From JAPLDB01 sp038206355 (lineage in GTDB: Bacteria; Bacteroidota; Bacteroidia; AKYH767-A; 2013-40CM-41-45), in assembly GCA_038206355.1 (NCBI GenBank), contig JBBRAY010000004.1:69022-133021 (forward strand): a DNA stretch of 64,000 bases, given 5' to 3'. Position 1 is the first letter of the stretch; every line of letters begins with the position of its first letter. The notes below the pieces were generated by a model. The model had not been told where the DNA came from. It searched no databases and worked only from the letters and a program-made list of their open reading frames with translations. Shown here in pieces: positions 35,201 to 43,900 of the stretch. The translations under genes were made by a program, and so were the position numbers.

Positions 35201-36405
35201 GAAGTAACGGTTGGATTTGAAATTGTGCTGCTGCTCAACCCGGTCGTTGGCGACCAGCTATAACTGTTTCCTGCAATCGAAGCAGAACCGATCTGGGCAG
35301 AACCGCCGGCGCAAAAACTTTTGTCAATACCCGCATTGGCAACAGGCGGAGTGCATGTGACGAACGGATAAAAATCAACCCTTACATTGCTGCATAAATT
35401 AACCTGCGTCCCACTGTATAAAGCACCCAGCACCTTCGGATTAGAACCCGTTCCTGATCCGATATTAATCCGTCCATAAGGCGCCCATATTGTGCCATCC
35501 CATTTAGCGCTTCCATTGGCAATCGTAAAAGCACTTGGTGTAGGTGAGCAACTGTTTCCATTGCCATGAATTTCCATAAAAATCCTGGAAGGACTGCCAC
35601 CATTCTGATAAGCAATCGTGCACTTATTCACGTCAACATCTCCATGAACATAAATCTTAATTGTACCGGTGGCACTGTTTAGAAAATTATACTTGAAAGT
35701 AGTGTTGTTGCTTGAAAGTTTTATAGATTTAAAAATATAAACACCGGGTCCGTTGAAAGTAACAGTTCTATTGTTTGCAGAAATTGATAGGTCTTTGTAT
35801 GCACCTGGACTTATGGTGGTTGTACCTGTTACATTAGTTGAGCCATAGGCCGGAAATACAGTAATGGCCGGCATTACAGGAAGTGTTGGTAAAACAGGTG
35901 TTCCTGTAATGTTTCCACCTGCAGGTACGGGACCTGAATATGTGCCACTGGCGGGATGCCTTACATATCCGCTGATTGTACCTCCGCTGATTACTGTCTT
36001 TCCATTCACTTCAATATTACCACTGACGTTTACACTTGAACCGACCGATAAAACAGTGGCTGTTGAATTGGATGAATTGGCAACAGTAATACCCCCACTA
36101 ATAGTATTGCTGTTCCCCAGCGTTACGATTCGTCCACTGTGTATGCCACCGGCAATTGTAGTACTGCTTGACGTCTGAACAAGGTTATAACTTCCGACTT
36201 TACCACCGGTAATATTTCCGGAAGATGCAATGACTACAGCGCAACCGGGTGATCCGGGAGCGGCCTGACCAGCGCCATTCGGACACGAACCATCTCCGCC
36301 GAAAACCGAAAAGTCAGTGATCTGAAGCGTCTGTGCATTTGCAAACGGGGTCATTATTGCTAACCCTGAAATAAATGCAAGCATTAAGGTGAAATTCTTT
36401 TTCAT
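29236..36405 (-). CDS. Giant secreted S8/S53-like protease-adhesin with MBG and SprB-like repeats and T9SS signal
   Basis: A 2389-residue modular surface protein. Residues 1-25 are a signal peptide. Residues ~26-355 form an ice-binding-like beta-helix ending WDGTIWAPYGRINIGSGTG. Residues ~356-660 are Ig/PKD-like modules. Residues ~800-1210 are a subtilisin-fold peptidase with GVKIGVISNSYNT, SDEGRAMLQIAHDVAP and the nucleophile motif FYGTSAAAPHAAG (~1170). The usual aspartate (GVISDSY in relatives) reads asparagine, and the position of the S8 histidine reads glutamate (DEG), as in S53-like members. Residues ~1330-1800 are MBG modules enclosing the GSRGIAN array (~1514-1620). SprB-like and Ig-like modules follow (~1865-2300), then a T9SS type A domain (VFPNPTADKATVSF ... 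KLVVIK). It may be an adhesin with altered or absent proteolytic activity. Confidence 0.85.
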   Translation of the reverse strand: MKKNFTLMLAFISGLAIMTPFANAQTLQITDFSVFGGDGSCPNGAGQAAPGSPGCAVVIASSGNITGGKVGSYNLVQTSSSTTIAGGIHSGRIVTLGNSNTISGGITVANSSNSTATVLSVGSSVNVSGNIEVNGKTVISGGTISGYVRHPASGTYSGPVPAGGNITGTPVLPTLPVMPAITVFPAYGSTNVTGTTTISPGAYKDLSISANNRTVTFNGPGVYIFKSIKLSSNNTTFKYNFLNSATGTIKIYVHGDVDVNKCTIAYQNGGSPSRIFMEIHGNGNSCSPTPSAFTIANGSAKWDGTIWAPYGRINIGSGTGSNPKVLGALYSGTQVNLCSNVRVDFYPFVTCTPPVANAGIDKSFCAGGSAQIGSASIAGNSYSWSPTTGLSSSTISNPTVTSSSVGTTTYTVTVTSGTCTNTDQVIVTVNALPVVNAGTYGSVCVNGASVTLTGSPSGGTFSGSGVTGNSFNPATAGVGTKTITYSYTNANGCTATATTTIVVTSSPSVNAGTYSPACTNGTMISLSGSPSGGTFSGNGVTGNSFNPALAGSGSQIITYTYSSGSCSGTATTNIVVNPAPVVDAGLNGQLDCSTPTTVLHGTASPGVNYSWLGSEGGNVSANANTANATINAHGKFTLTVTYPSTGCTASDTARVIFDPCIFPGYAPPPNGKSGNVIGSELTTLGQSGGCTNLNEDIFIIVNCQVLVEIIYEEGMRQQLYNILIQSPYNITDTIDNGTGNRIMTTFIDIPDLMALNNLNITTGITLINHVRPVFRPIPTAGTVYSLGDVAQKSNIARNGFSVAGEGVKIGVISNSYNTVDGGIRAPLDVVNGDLPGVGNPEGHTTPVQVLQDYPYGAQSDEGRAMLQIAHDVAPAATLAFATGFISAGNMAQKIRYLQQAGCNVEVDDITYITEPFFSDGMIAKAVNEVTALGVSYFTSAGNYGDKSYEGVYTPTAAPGTVIGTAHNFGGGDRFQNITLTPGTYLVVMQWEDEFYSIDQLPVGTSNDLDIYLTYDNGITLFGFNRNNIGGDPIEVLPFTVTQNTTTNVLITRETGNGANVHFKYIVFKVPAGGFVANEFNQGNSTIVGQANSLGAITCGAVLYSNTPAFGVTPPTKASFSSVGGTLTYGTQRNKPDICAPNGANTSVQLGGPNIDLPDFPNGDAFPNFYGTSAAAPHAAGIGALLLSAKQKYYNTTLTPAQVKNLLTGTATEMYTPGFDYLSGYGMANADLAMRTFAAPTPVLISLDVPNGVTPGNAPFTLIVTADYITTQSKIVFRDDTLVTTWLDEHHLSAVIPSFFGNPPVQVCTPGIAPPAYADGGCSNVLYFFSPVKKEVVITANNKTKKYGEALPVFTATVTVDGMSLAAANLTLADLELQNIQYTLPLGTNNLSDVGIYFINPGAGPFSVGLTELYNYTFNTTANNSPGLLSIQKMPLVIQPQDKTVLYGDKIDGKEIQYSYIYDATNIATGDQTTFLNALKNIYEPYIAKQVALIDDRDSYNNATLSQSDIINLAFVSGSKGIANGSRGIANGSRGIANGTVPDTTFVIDLTYQSLVQYNVNGSNANLSDDILLLNGSRGIANGSRGIANSVAIANGTGLINGSHAIANGSRGIANGSHGIVNAEELDGVSNTNTAVILHESDLDTQENPDSTFQMISLNCITGLTAGQHFIIPGGFLSYNFEVSYTAGHLQINPYQIIIDANDVTTQYGTAPAYSSVVSGYQYDDVASNVFNGPITYSPASGSQINVGNHNIVPGATLAQPSNYYLSTVNGQLSVSPATLTITANNQNPPCSSLPVFTSTITGYKFSDNAVSVISVMPSYTVLNAAQQPVVGIPTVGTYTIVPSGAQLIPPSNYVIQYVNGTLVEPAALSLGATATQPQCYNQTGSVSLSPVGGTSPYSYSGSSTTGLGAGTYNYTVTDAHGCTATASATIVVPLQINTSTSSTASGCSTPTGSASVIASGGTPPYSYLWSPGGQTTATATNIGVGSYTVVVTDSRGCTKSATVSVAPNQSLPTAPVWRAHGSDNPTVGACGGSTYDYDIYQVAGATSYTWTAPAGSVISDGLGHSGNPLTFAGQNAAGEWEIYLTLPSGFVSGVVSVYASNACGNGPTTSLAIQSKPNAPGAISGQTTGLCSTSGKVYSIAAVPGATSYTWTKPSGTTISGSSNGTSITVSFGSSFTGTGTFTVKANNSCGSSATSSLSVNAKPAQPGTITGNASVCKSNTAVVYSVAAVTGASTYTWTISGGATFVGSSTGSSVTVKFTTATSTSATLTVKANNSCGSSSITSKTIAVNLSCREAGNYSTAGINNLNVFPNPTADKATVSFEAQEGNRISCGVYNMSGALVYQVLEGTMTQSGIQTAEIDCATMVKGIYFIRLSIDEVTSVEKLVVIK
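31545..31862 (-). repeat. GSRGIAN heptapeptide-coding repeat array
   Basis: Inside the giant protease gene, about ten 21-base units encode GSRGIAN or variants (GSKGIAN, GSHAIAN, GTGLIN, GSHGIVN) in two blocks divided by ~45 residues. The DNA copies differ mainly at silent sites (for example ATACCACGT, ATACCGCGA, ATTCCCTTA on the plus strand), so the protein motif, not the DNA, appears to be conserved. Confidence 0.85.
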
Positions 36406-36751
36406 GATTGATGATTGATTAAATTAATTGGTTGTTGATTAAGTCTTTTTAATAAGCAATATTTTCCAGTCCAGAAATTTTCTGTTGAAAGTTGAATTAT
36501 TTATCTACTATTCAGGAAATAATTGTGTCCTGATATTTTTCATGCATACCGTAAATTATATAGTAAGCAGAAAATCAAATTCTGCAATGTAAATCAATGC
36601 AGTGTAGTTCTTCGTGTTAAGAAGGGGGCGAATGGTTGGTTCGGACGACAAATATATTTACTTAAACCGGAAAAACAAGCTATTGGCTCTCAAGCCAATA
36701 TTAATTTTCGGGGGTAGTTTTGGCTTCGAATGAAAGCCATTGTTAATTCAA
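36406..36751. other. 346-bp intergenic region
   Basis: This spacer contains TGATTGATGATTGATT-type simple sequence just upstream of the giant gene's start, a weak inverted repeat TCAGGA/TCCTGA near 36513-36535, and the terminator of the histidine kinase gene at 36669-36700. No clear promoter box or coding frame is visible. Confidence 0.4.
36669..36700 (-). terminator. Rho-independent terminator after the TPR histidine kinase
   Basis: TATTGGCT (36681-36688) and AGCCAATA (36693-36700) form a perfect 8-bp stem with a 4-base loop. On the minus strand this is followed by GCTTGTTTTT. It lies about 50 bp past the kinase stop codon. Confidence 0.6.
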
Positions 36752-38710
36752 TTAAACAGGCAAAAAAATTGTGAATTCGGTGAATTCCCCCTCCGTGCTT
36801 TCTACGATTAGCTCGCCGCCATGGGCTTTGATGATATCATAGCTGATACTCAGTCCCAGCCCGGTACCTTCGCCAGATTTCTTGGTTGTAAAAAAGGGCT
36901 GAAAAATTTTATCCCTTATTTCTTTGGAAATTCCTGTACCGTTATCACGGATACGAATCTCGGTATGCTGATTATTCATCGTTGTTAATACGGTAATGAC
37001 GGCCTTAAATTCCGACACTTTTTGCTGTTGCTCCTTCAGCGCATGAAAGGCATTGGTAAACAGGTTGAGCAGTACACGGGTAATCTCCTGTGCCATGATG
37101 TTCACCTTGGGAATGTCTTCCTGAAAGTTCTTTTCAATGGTGCAGTTAAAATCAGGGTGGGATGCGCGGATACTGTGATAGGCCAGCATCAGAAATTCGT
37201 CACATAGTCTGTTGATATTGGTCGGTTTTTTTTCCTCCGGACTTCCGTGACTGTGGCGCAGCATGCTTTTGATGATGTTGTCGGCGCGTTTACCATGATT
37301 GGAAATTTTTTCCACGTTCATTAAAAGTCCTTGCAACAGTTCATGTCTTTCTTTTTCATCAGTGGTTTCATTCAGCTCTTTAATAATTTCCATTGACGAT
37401 TCAGAAAAGTTGGTGACGAAATTAAGCGGGTTCTGGATTTCATGGGCAATGCCTGCAGTGAGCATTCCGAGTGAAGCCATTTTTTCCTGGTGAATAAGTT
37501 GTGACTGCGTATGCTCCAGGTGCTGCAATGTTTCACTGAGCGTTTTATTCGATTTGTTCTTCAGCCGGTAAAGGCGCAGCATGATAAAGGAGAGCGCGAA
37601 AACAATGATGAAGCCGGCGATAAAAATATTTTTCTGCGAACGTTGTCTTTGCAGTTCTGCAGCATGAATGGCTTCCCGTTTCTCTTTCTCTGCTTTCTGA
37701 ATGACATCTTTTTTCTCGAGCTCATAATTCATCAACAGGTGCGTCTGTTTGCGACTGCTTTTGAAATCAAAGATGGAGTCATTGAGGACATTGTATTTCT
37801 TGAAGTAATCATAAGCAAGGGAAATGTTGCCGTTTTTTTCCGCGCACTTTGATAGTCCAAGATATGCCAGTCGTTCATCATCAATTGATTCTGTAGCCTT
37901 GGCGTTTTCGAGGGCCTTCGAATAATAATAAATGGCTTTTGCAATGTTCTTTTTTTCAAGGTAGATATCTCCCAGACTAAGCACCAGTGCGCCCACATCC
38001 GATTGAATATTATGTATGATAAAAAGTTGTTCGGCCTCCGACATGTGCTTCAAAGCAAGGTCATATTTTTTCTGCTGGAATTCTATGATGCCCAGGTTGC
38101 CAAGACATTGAGCATACATCGTGGTGTCCTTTAATTCTTCTGCCATTCTGAGTGCTTCAGCGCAAAGGATAGTTGCAGAGTCGAGTCTTGAATTTACCAT
38201 ATATGCACTGCTGATGTTAAGCAGATCCATGGCAATGTCGCTGTTCAGTCCGAGGCTTTTATCAATAACCATAGCACGCTGATAATATATCAGCGCCTGA
38301 TCAGGAAGTTCCTGGTCGAGAAATATATTTCCGATATTGGTAAGCAAAACCCCCTGCTCGCGTTTCCTGTCCAGCTTCTCGTAATACTGTAACGCCAGTA
38401 GGTAATGTTCAAGGGCTTCGGAATAACGGTCCATGTTGTAGTTTGCCGTTCCGATGAACCCAAGCGCCTTTGCCTTATACAATACAAGGTCCTTTTCACT
38501 GGCAAGCTTAAAGGCAGCATTCGCCGCCAGCAGGGCCTGCTCCGGCGCAGTCACTTTATTCTGATGATACAGCCCGAGGAATTTTTTAATCTTAACCGTG
38601 TCAGCATCCATGCTCTCATTAATTATTGCAATGGAATCGCTTACCTCCTGCGACATGGCAGCAAAGGAAAAAAGTATCAGCAATACAAAAAGGATTCTGT
38701 TTGGTTTCAC
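36752..38710 (-). CDS. TPR-containing sensor histidine kinase
   Basis: A 652-residue two-component sensor. I chose the GTG at 38710 because it starts directly with a signal peptide (VKPNRILFVLLILFSFAAMSQ) and a near-consensus -7 box (TACTTTTC) lies just upstream; the ATG at 38782 would add 24 residues with no clear role. Residues ~60-350 are TPR repeats (ALEHYLLALQYYEKL, ALIYYQRAMVIDKSL, AIYYYSKALENAKA). A membrane helix follows (IFIAGFIIVFALSFIML). The cytoplasmic kinase has the H-box GIAHEIQNPLNFVTNFSE and ATP-binding boxes RDNGTGIS, FFTTKKSGEGTGLGLSI. No response regulator gene is adjacent, so the partner is elsewhere. Its architecture parallels the TPR cyclase at 27176. Confidence 0.92.
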   Translation of the reverse strand: MKPNRILFVLLILFSFAAMSQEVSDSIAIINESMDADTVKIKKFLGLYHQNKVTAPEQALLAANAAFKLASEKDLVLYKAKALGFIGTANYNMDRYSEALEHYLLALQYYEKLDRKREQGVLLTNIGNIFLDQELPDQALIYYQRAMVIDKSLGLNSDIAMDLLNISSAYMVNSRLDSATILCAEALRMAEELKDTTMYAQCLGNLGIIEFQQKKYDLALKHMSEAEQLFIIHNIQSDVGALVLSLGDIYLEKKNIAKAIYYYSKALENAKATESIDDERLAYLGLSKCAEKNGNISLAYDYFKKYNVLNDSIFDFKSSRKQTHLLMNYELEKKDVIQKAEKEKREAIHAAELQRQRSQKNIFIAGFIIVFALSFIMLRLYRLKNKSNKTLSETLQHLEHTQSQLIHQEKMASLGMLTAGIAHEIQNPLNFVTNFSESSMEIIKELNETTDEKERHELLQGLLMNVEKISNHGKRADNIIKSMLRHSHGSPEEKKPTNINRLCDEFLMLAYHSIRASHPDFNCTIEKNFQEDIPKVNIMAQEITRVLLNLFTNAFHALKEQQQKVSEFKAVITVLTTMNNQHTEIRIRDNGTGISKEIRDKIFQPFFTTKKSGEGTGLGLSISYDIIKAHGGELIVESTEGEFTEFTIFLPV

Positions 38711-38945
38711 AGTGGAAAAGTAGCAACTATTTTTTTGACGGGTGTAAAACAATAAAAACAACTGGTGCTTCAGTTTCAGCACAAAGAATAAATTTCATTT
38801 TATGATTTGGGTTTCTTCGTGTATTTGTGCCTTAGTGGCAATAACTTAAAACCTACCACGATGTCCGTGGCACAAAGTTTCACATAAATATTCAAATTGA
38901 ACCAAAGTCCCAAAACAGTTTTCTTCTCCCGTTAGATTTTACTTC

Positions 38946-38953
38946 TATTTTTG
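38946..38953 (+). promoter_or_regulatory. -7 promoter box of glyS
   Basis: TATTTTTG matches TAnnTTTG exactly and ends four bases before the glyS ATG. The -33 region has only a weak TTC. The spacing implies a leaderless or nearly leaderless transcript. Confidence 0.5.
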
Positions 38954-38957
38954 CCGC

Positions 38958-40502
38958 ATGAGCAACAAAGCACCGGACGAGGTTTTTAAAAGCATCATCT
39001 CCCACGCCAAAGAATACGGATTTATTTTTCAAAGCAGCGAAATATATGACGGCATGAGCGCCGTTTACGACTACGGACAAAACGGCGCCGAACTGAAAAA
39101 AAATATTCGCGACTACTGGTGGCGGTCAATGGTACAAATGAATGAAAACATTGTAGGTATTGACTCCGCCATCTTCATGCATCCCACCATCTGGAAAGCC
39201 AGCGGTCACGTGGATGCATTCAACGATCCGCTCATTGACAATAAAGATTCAAAAAAACGTTATCGTGCTGACGTACTCATTGAAGACCACGTCGCAAAAA
39301 TTGAAGTGAAGATTGACAAAGAAGTGGAAAAGGCTGCAAAGCGATTTGAAAATTTTGACGAGAAAATGTTCCGTTCCACAAATCCGCGTGTAGTGGAAAA
39401 TCAGAAAAAGATTGACGACATCAATGCCCGCTTCAAAAATGCGCTGGAACAGAATGACCTTACAGAAGTGAAACAAATCATCGTTGACCTGGAAATCGTT
39501 TGTCCGGTGAGCGGCAGTCGCAACTGGACCGACGTGCGGCAATTCAACCTGATGTTTTCCACGCAGATTGGTTCTGTTACAGAGGAGTCAAATACCATTT
39601 ACCTTAGACCTGAAACTGCACAGGGAATATTTGTGAACTTTTTAAATGTGCAGAAGACGGGAAGGATGAAAATTCCATTCGGCATTGCGCAAACAGGAAA
39701 AGCATTCCGTAATGAAATTGTAGCACGCCAGTTTATTTTCCGCATGCGGGAATTTGAACAGATGGAAATGCAATTCTTCGTAAAGCCCGGAACAGAAATG
39801 GACTGGTACCACAAGTGGAAGGAAACACGCATGAACTGGCACCGGTCTCTTGGGTTTCCGGAGGGATCACACCGCTTTCATGACCATATCAAACTGGCGC
39901 ACTATGCCAATGCAGCGTGTGATATTGAATTTAATTTTCCGTTTGGTTTTAAAGAGCTTGAAGGTATTCACTCCCGTACCGATTTTGATTTAAGCCAGCA
40001 CGAAAAATTTTCAGGAAAAAAATTACAGTACTTCGACCCTGAGGACAATGAAAGTTTTGTTCCTTATGTGGTGGAAACGTCTATTGGACTTGACAGGATG
40101 TTCCTTGCGATTCTTTCGCAATCTTTTAAAGAGGAGAAACTGGAAGACGGAAGTGATCGTGTAGTACTTGCCCTTCCGCCATTCCTTGCGCCGATCAAAT
40201 GTGCAGTGCTGCCATTGGTGAAGAAGGACGGGTTACCGGAGAAGGCAAGAGAGATTATGGACGTGCTGAAGTTCGATCACCTGTGCATGTATGAAGAAAA
40301 AGATTCCATCGGGAAAAGGTACAGAAGGCAGGATGCAATTGGTACGCCGTATTGTATTACGGTGGATCACCAGACTTTAGAAGACAATACCGTTACAATA
40401 CGAGAACGTGACAGCATGAAGCAGGAGCGTATCGCCGCGGATAAGGTTGTTGCGATTGTCTCAGAAAAAGTGGATGTGAAAAATGCATTGAAACAACTTT
40501 AA
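38958..40502 (+). CDS. glyS: Glycyl-tRNA synthetase (dimeric, alpha2 type)
   Basis: This enzyme attaches glycine to tRNA-Gly in the cytoplasm. The 514-residue single chain is the eukaryote-like alpha2 form, not the bacterial alpha2beta2 GlyQ/GlyS form. The N-terminal SSEIYDGMSAVYDYGQNGAELK is diagnostic. Class II motif 1 lies near MHPTIWKASGHVDAF, motif 2 is GKAFRNEIVARQFIFRMREFEQ, and motif 3 is VVETSIGLDRMFLAI. The C-terminal anticodon-binding domain includes APIKCAVLPLVKK and IGKRYRRQDAIGTPYCITVD. A perfect -7 promoter box lies four bases upstream of the ATG. A Rieske protein gene follows by 10 bp and probably shares the transcript. Confidence 0.97.
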   Translation: MSNKAPDEVFKSIISHAKEYGFIFQSSEIYDGMSAVYDYGQNGAELKKNIRDYWWRSMVQMNENIVGIDSAIFMHPTIWKASGHVDAFNDPLIDNKDSKKRYRADVLIEDHVAKIEVKIDKEVEKAAKRFENFDEKMFRSTNPRVVENQKKIDDINARFKNALEQNDLTEVKQIIVDLEIVCPVSGSRNWTDVRQFNLMFSTQIGSVTEESNTIYLRPETAQGIFVNFLNVQKTGRMKIPFGIAQTGKAFRNEIVARQFIFRMREFEQMEMQFFVKPGTEMDWYHKWKETRMNWHRSLGFPEGSHRFHDHIKLAHYANAACDIEFNFPFGFKELEGIHSRTDFDLSQHEKFSGKKLQYFDPEDNESFVPYVVETSIGLDRMFLAILSQSFKEEKLEDGSDRVVLALPPFLAPIKCAVLPLVKKDGLPEKAREIMDVLKFDHLCMYEEKDSIGKRYRRQDAIGTPYCITVDHQTLEDNTVTIRERDSMKQERIAADKVVAIVSEKVDVKNALKQL

Positions 40503-40512
40503 ATAAAACACC

Positions 40513-40947
40513 ATGCAAAACAGACGCGACTTTATTAAAGCATCAGGCACCGCTTGTGCCGCCATAGCAGGACTCGGATTTCTTTCCACGCTGGAAAGTT
40601 GCAAAGCGCCGGTAAGTGTTGTCACATCCAGTTATGATGCGGCGACGAATAAAATTTCCTTTCCGCTTTCCTCATTTGGTACGCTGAATAAAATTGTGAT
40701 CAACGGCCCTAATGGTGACTATAAAATATTTCTGATGAAAAATTCAGAGACGGAGATCACGGCATTGCAATTAAAATGTACGCACCGCGGACATAGTGTA
40801 AACATGGAAGAAGCACAGCTGCATTGCCCTTTGCATGGAAGTAATTTTGATTTCAGCGGGAATGCCACGCACGGTCCGGCAGTTGCTCCATTGAAAAAAT
40901 TTCCGGTAACTGTTGAAAGCGGAAATGCTGTCGTACTGGTGGCATAG
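40513..40947 (+). CDS. Rieske 2Fe-2S protein, exported
   Basis: A 144-residue Rieske-type iron-sulfur protein. The cluster ligands are C89 and H91 (KCTHRGHS) and C105 and H108 (HCPLHGSNF), with the usual spacing. The N-terminus QNRRDFIKASGTACAAIAGLGF has a twin-arginine-like motif followed by a hydrophobic stretch, suggesting folded export. C30 in LESCKAP could be a lipoprotein attachment site. The redox partner is unknown; it is too short for a bc1 complex subunit with its hinge, so it is more likely a small electron-transfer or ferredoxin-like lipoprotein. It is 10 bp downstream of glyS and converges with the kinase gene 21 bp further on. Confidence 0.88.
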   Translation: MQNRRDFIKASGTACAAIAGLGFLSTLESCKAPVSVVTSSYDAATNKISFPLSSFGTLNKIVINGPNGDYKIFLMKNSETEITALQLKCTHRGHSVNMEEAQLHCPLHGSNFDFSGNATHGPAVAPLKKFPVTVESGNAVVLVA

Positions 40948-40968
40948 GTAAAATAATCCCTTCAGCGT

Positions 40969-43900
40969 TCATTCTTTTTTCTGTGGAATGTAAACGTGAA
41001 AGACCGTTCCTATTCCTTCTGTGGTTTCAAAATGAATAGCGCCACCCATGGCTTCAATAATACTTTTTACGATTGCCAGTCCGAGTCCCATGCCACTGGA
41101 TTTTGTGGTGAAGCTTGGCGTGAATATTCTTGACTGAAGCGAAGTCGGAATGCCGCTGCCATTGTCGGCCACAGCGATGTGGAATTTGTTCTGATCCGTG
41201 TTCACAGAAATTTTTATTTCACCTTTTCTTTCATCGGGTACCGATTGAATTGCATTTTTGATCAGGTTTGAAAAAGCACGGATGAGTTGCTCACGATCGG
41301 CAATAATTATTCTTTTTTCTCCGTCATCAGAATAGGTGAATGTAATTCCGGGCGACTCATTAAAGAGGCTGATGGATGATGAAATAATTTCCTTCAGCTC
41401 CAGAGATTCATTTTTCACTTGTGGCATTTTCGCGAAGTTGCTGAACTCAGATGCAATATTGCTGAGTGCGTCAATCTGCTCAATCATCATTTTACTGATG
41501 CGCTGAAAAAGTTCGTCGAGGTTGCCGCTCTTTTCAATCCATGCACGTTGAAGGTGCTGCATGCTCAGCTTCATAGGCGTCAGCGGATTTTTGATTTCAT
41601 GGGCCACCTGTTGCGCCATTTCCCGCCACGCACTTTCCCGCTCGCTTCTTGAAAGTTTATCTGCACTCACCTCCAGCGCTTCTACCATCTTGTTGTACTG
41701 TTGCACGAGCTGACCGATTTCATCATCGCGTTTCCATTCTATCATTTCATTTTTTCCGCCGAGTTTTGTCATACTCAGTCGTTCCTGAATCAGCAATAGT
41801 GGTTTTGTAATTCTCGAGGTGATTACCAGGGCAAGGAACAACGCCACGACAAGGAGTAATAAATAAATGTTGATGAGCGCAGAGAGAAATCCACTGATCT
41901 CTTTATTCAGTTCATTTTGCTTTTCAAAATAAGGAAGGTTCAGGTAGCCGGCAATGTTTCCGTAGCGGTCGGTGAATGGTGCATAGGCAGCGGCAAAATT
42001 TAATGTGCCGATATTTTCTGCATGTACGTACTGGGTTTTTCCATACCGGCGCATTTCATAATAGGCTTCCGGGTTGATGCGTATGCTGAGAATGCCTTTT
42101 TCAAAAAGTTTTGGCTGAGAGGAATAATATAAATTTCCGGCCTCGTCATACAGATTAAAGTCGAGGTTGAAACTGGTGACGATATTGTTCAATGCTCCTG
42201 TCCATTGCGATTTTGAATTGGCTGATAAGGCCTTGTCAAAATTAAACTGGTCGGTAATCGCAAACCACATGGCATTGAGGCGCGACAGAATAGTTTTATT
42301 TTTATCCGTATCGTATTTGCGCACGATATAAAAACTTGTTCCTGCAGCAATCATTACAAAAGAAATGACAACCAGTGAAATGATTGAAGAACGGATTCTT
42401 TGTTTCAGCGTAAGCCGGAATTGATTTTTACGCTGAAGTAAATAAATGATGAAGTGTACAAACAGAAATACAGTTAGAAAAAACAGCAGAATAAATGAGA
42501 AGAGGGAAAGCCTGTCGAAGAAACTTTCCTGCGGACGGCTGACTACGATTAACGCCTGAGATGTTGGCCGGTAAAGAACATGCTCGAATCCATCAGATGA
42601 AAGCACAGAATTGTTTTCATTGTTGCTTCCAAAAATCCCCGTATGGAACGCATAAGGAAAATTTCCTCCCGCATAAATCAGTGAGCCGTTCGAATATCGT
42701 GCATAAGAATAGCCACTTTCATCTTTGTTGTTAATCACGGTATTACTGATCAGCAATTCGGGGAACCCTTCTGCAAGTTGTGATGAACGTGCAGTTAGTG
42801 TTACAGAAATAGTTGCCACTGATGCTGATGAATCATTTATGCTGAGAAAAGAAATGTATTTCAGTTTTCCCGATTCGTCCTGTTGTGGAATCAATTGACC
42901 GTATGTTGTTGATTTGCTTATCAGATGACTGAGCCGAACGTCAGTATTTGATGATATGCTATCAAATAAATTCCCTTCACTGTCGAAAACGCTTACTACA
43001 ACTTCAAAGCGTGAGAAGTATCCCGTAAAATAATTTTGCTGCAGGTGCCGGGAAATATTTTCTGTTAAATCTTTTTTTTCTTCGATGATTTCCTTGATCA
43101 TTGAATCGGCGGTTATCCTATTCTCCAGATCACGGAAGAGGTATTCAGCCAAAGGGTCGCGCCTTGAATCGAGACGTTGGGCAAAGAGTTTTTGAGTTTC
43201 TGTTTTCTTTTCTTTCAGTCGCGAACCGATGAGGACTGAAGCATATACAGATATTACAAGTAGTGCAAGTAGTCCGGAGCGGAATGCAGAAATGTTTTCA
43301 AAATATTTTTTTCCTGAAAAGAGATCCGGAAAGGGCAACAACAATCCCGATGCGAGCGCGTAGAAGCTCCACAACAACAACAGGACGGAACCCGCAGCAG
43401 TCAGGGTGTTGGTATCAATTTCGGAAACTGTAGGATCGAAACTTATTTTTGAGTTGAGTGCCAGGTCGCCGATGAACATATGCAATGAATAGAATAGCGC
43501 CGATAAGATGGCGAGCCCGATAGTCAGCAAAAAGATTGCAGTGAAAGTGTAGCGGTTGTAATAATTACGTCCTTTAAAATGACTGCGAATGATCCCGGTA
43601 AATGCAAACAAGGAAAGGGCATTCAATAATAAATCACCGATAGAGTTGAAGAAAAATGAAGAGCCATAAACTTTCGGGCTGAAAAAATCATTGTAATAAA
43701 GCGCTCCGGGAAAGTGAAAGTGGATCATGATATAACGCAAAAGGAACAGCACAATACCGGAAATTACTACTTCGGTAAGCGTTGCATTGTGCCCCCGGAA
43801 AAATATTGATATAGCAGAAATTAAAAATGCAAATGCCAACAGGTAAAATGATGCGGGAGTTTGAAATGGAAGCGAATCCGGTATTGCTTCAGATTCGTTC

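Noticed and set aside
36523..36717. A 64-codon plus-strand frame in the spacer upstream of the giant gene
   Set aside because: It overlaps the terminator hairpin at 36681-36700, and its composition shows no protein-like pattern.
38711..38782. ATG at 38782 as start of the TPR histidine kinase
   Set aside because: It would place 24 extra residues before the signal peptide; the GTG at 38710 puts the signal at the N-terminus and lies next to a -7-like box.
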